A stretch of 64,000 nucleotides of DNA from Priestia iocasae. Its GTDB lineage: Bacteria > Bacillota > Bacilli > Bacillales > Bacillaceae_H. The stretch is from positions 310,001 through 374,000 of the forward strand of contig NZ_JAFBFC010000001.1 in assembly GCF_016909075.1 (NCBI RefSeq). The letters run 5' to 3'. The notes under the pieces were generated by a model. It saw only the letters and a list, made by a program, of their open reading frames with translations. It was not told the origin of the DNA and searched no databases. This document shows, one piece after another, positions 63,364-64,000 of this stretch (its first letter is position 1; the number at the start of each line of letters is the position of its first letter). The translations under genes and the position numbers were made by a program.

Positions 63364-63394
63364 AAAGAGTCTTCTCTATAGGAGGCTCTTTTAT
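63364..63394 (+). terminator. terminator in the glcK-yqgS gap
   Basis: AAAGAGTCTT pairs with GAGGCTCTTT (two G-U pairs), then TTA. Confidence 0.6.
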
Positions 63395-63438
63395 GTTAAG
63401 ATTTAAAATATTTTTAATATTATGAATTTAAATTTTGA

Positions 63439-63464
63439 CGAAACTTTTTTACGAGATATTCGTC
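63439..63464 (+). promoter_or_regulatory. ECF-sigma-type promoter of yqgS
   Basis: CGAAAC (63439-63444), 16 bp, CGTC (63461-63464) followed by TAAA. This resembles the sigma-M/sigma-X pattern (TGNAAC, 16-17 bp, CGTC). Confidence 0.5.
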
Positions 63465-63488
63465 TAAATAATTGTATAAACGAATATC
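63455..63488. repeat. perfect inverted repeat upstream of yqgS
   Basis: GATATTCGT (63455-63463) and ACGAATATC (63480-63488), exact complements with a 16-bp spacer; covers the -10 and predicted transcription start of the ECF-type promoter. Confidence 0.7.
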
Positions 63489-63635
63489 AATAACATTACT
63501 ATTCTACCTTTTGATTGTGAAAAATGATTTGCATTTTTGTAAAAAAAGCATTAAGATTATCTTCGTTATTATGAAGATATTAAATAAAATGATTATATTT
63601 TTACAAAGGAATACAGGGATTAAGGAGGTTTAAAC

Positions 63636-64000
63636 GTGACCAATAAATCATCGTTGTCAAAGCTGTCGTTTATTCTTACAGCAACGATTTTACTATGGAT
63701 TAAAACGTATATTGTATATAAAACCCAATTTGATATTAAAATTGAAAATGCTACACAGGAGTTTATTTTGTTTATTAACCCTTTAAGCTTCTTATTGTTA
63801 ATACTAGGGATAGGGTTATTCTTTAAAACAGAAAAAGGACGTAATCGTTATACAATTATAACAAGCTTTATTATCACATTTGTTCTATTTGCAAACGTTA
63901 TGTTCTATCGCTTTTTTAATGATTTCTTAACATTGCCAGTGTTGTTTCAAACAAGCAACATGGGGGATTTAGGGAATAGTGCGTTTGAGCTATTTAAGTG
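63636..64000 (+). CDS. yqgS: LtaS-type polyglycerolphosphate synthase YqgS, N-terminal part
   Basis: Start of a lipoteichoic-acid synthase family protein; the gene continues beyond the window. The 121 visible residues include three to four spans (about 8-28, 43-62, 70-90) and the family segment [29 protein letters not shown], which precedes the extracellular sulfatase-like domain. GTG start with TAAGGAGG upstream. In B. subtilis YqgS is a paralogue of LtaS that acts in sporulation. Confidence 0.9.
   Translation, partial: MTNKSSLSKLSFILTATILLWIKTYIVYKTQFDIKIENATQEFILFINPLSFLLLILGIGLFFKTEKGRNRYTIITSFIITFVLFANVMFYRFFNDFLTLPVLFQTSNMGDLGNSAFELFK

Larger units (their letters stand above)
63181..63635. 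other. glcK-yqgS intergenic region
   Basis: 455 bp with a possible 31-codon gene, a terminator at 63364-63394, an ECF-type promoter at 63439-63464 and a perfect inverted repeat at 63455-63488; the last 140 bp are AT-rich. Confidence 0.6.

Overview
The window is a low-GC, housekeeping-type chromosomal segment from a spore-forming Bacillaceae bacterium. The identities and order of genes follow the Bacillus subtilis yqeV-yqgS arc almost one for one: mtaB, rpsU, yqeY, floA operon, yqfC-yqfD-phoH-pgpH-ybeY-dgkA-cdd-era, recO, ccpN-yqfL, dnaG-sigA-cccA, trmK-yqfO, ispH, cshB, nfo, zur, ispG, sodA, pbpA, the pst operon, rpmG, gluP, glcK, yqgS. Several departures (deoC next to mtaB, znuCB in front of zur, phoU after a single pstB, no glyQ-glyS after recO) point to a Bacillus relative such as Priestia/B. 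megaterium rather than B. subtilis itself. The species assignment is inference.

Layout. Positions 1-16.1 kb hold tRNA modification, phosphate/Na+ symport (yqeW), translation, a membrane microdomain operon with a sigma-W-type promoter, sporulation genes yqfC/yqfD, c-di-AMP turnover (pgpH), rRNA maturation, cell-envelope lipid kinase, DNA repair and the gluconeogenesis repressor. Positions 16.1-23.3 kb hold the PPDK-type regulator, dnaG-sigA, a cre-controlled acyl-CoA dehydrogenase and cytochrome c550. Positions 23.4-35.3 kb hold tRNA methylation, the isoprenoid enzymes ispH and ispG, an RNA helicase, endonuclease IV and a zinc uptake operon with its own regulator and a Zur-box-like operator. 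Positions 35.4-41.8 kb hold an additional MFS exporter, a chemoreceptor and a Na/Pi cotransporter-PhoU fusion behind two opposed sets of Pho-box-like repeats. Positions 41.87-42.31 kb carry five tRNA genes (Asn, Met, Asn, a second CAT tRNA probably Ile2, Ser). Positions 42.5-52.9 kb hold sodA, a transporter, pbpA, a foreign-looking P-loop kinase gene, and the PhoP-type pstSCAB-phoU operon. Positions 52.9-64 kb hold yqzC-yqzD, a three-gene carbohydrate module (DUF4912, GT4 glycosyltransferase, nucleotidyltransferase fused to a degenerate phosphomutase), rpmG, folate metabolism, a DUF92 membrane protein, the rhomboid protease gluP with yqgQ-glcK, and the start of an LtaS-type gene running off the end.

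No CRISPR array, insertion sequence, prophage or rRNA operon is visible. The most notable non-coding architecture is a terminator that overlaps a sigma-E-type promoter and contains the yqfC ribosome binding site, the opposed Pho boxes near 39.45-39.52 kb, an ECF-type promoter with a perfect inverted repeat in front of yqgS, and a DUF188 gene whose reading frame has no ATG/GTG/TTG start. Start positions were chosen from ribosome-binding-site spacing and remembered homologues. No database search was run, so family names rest on recognition of motifs and gene order.
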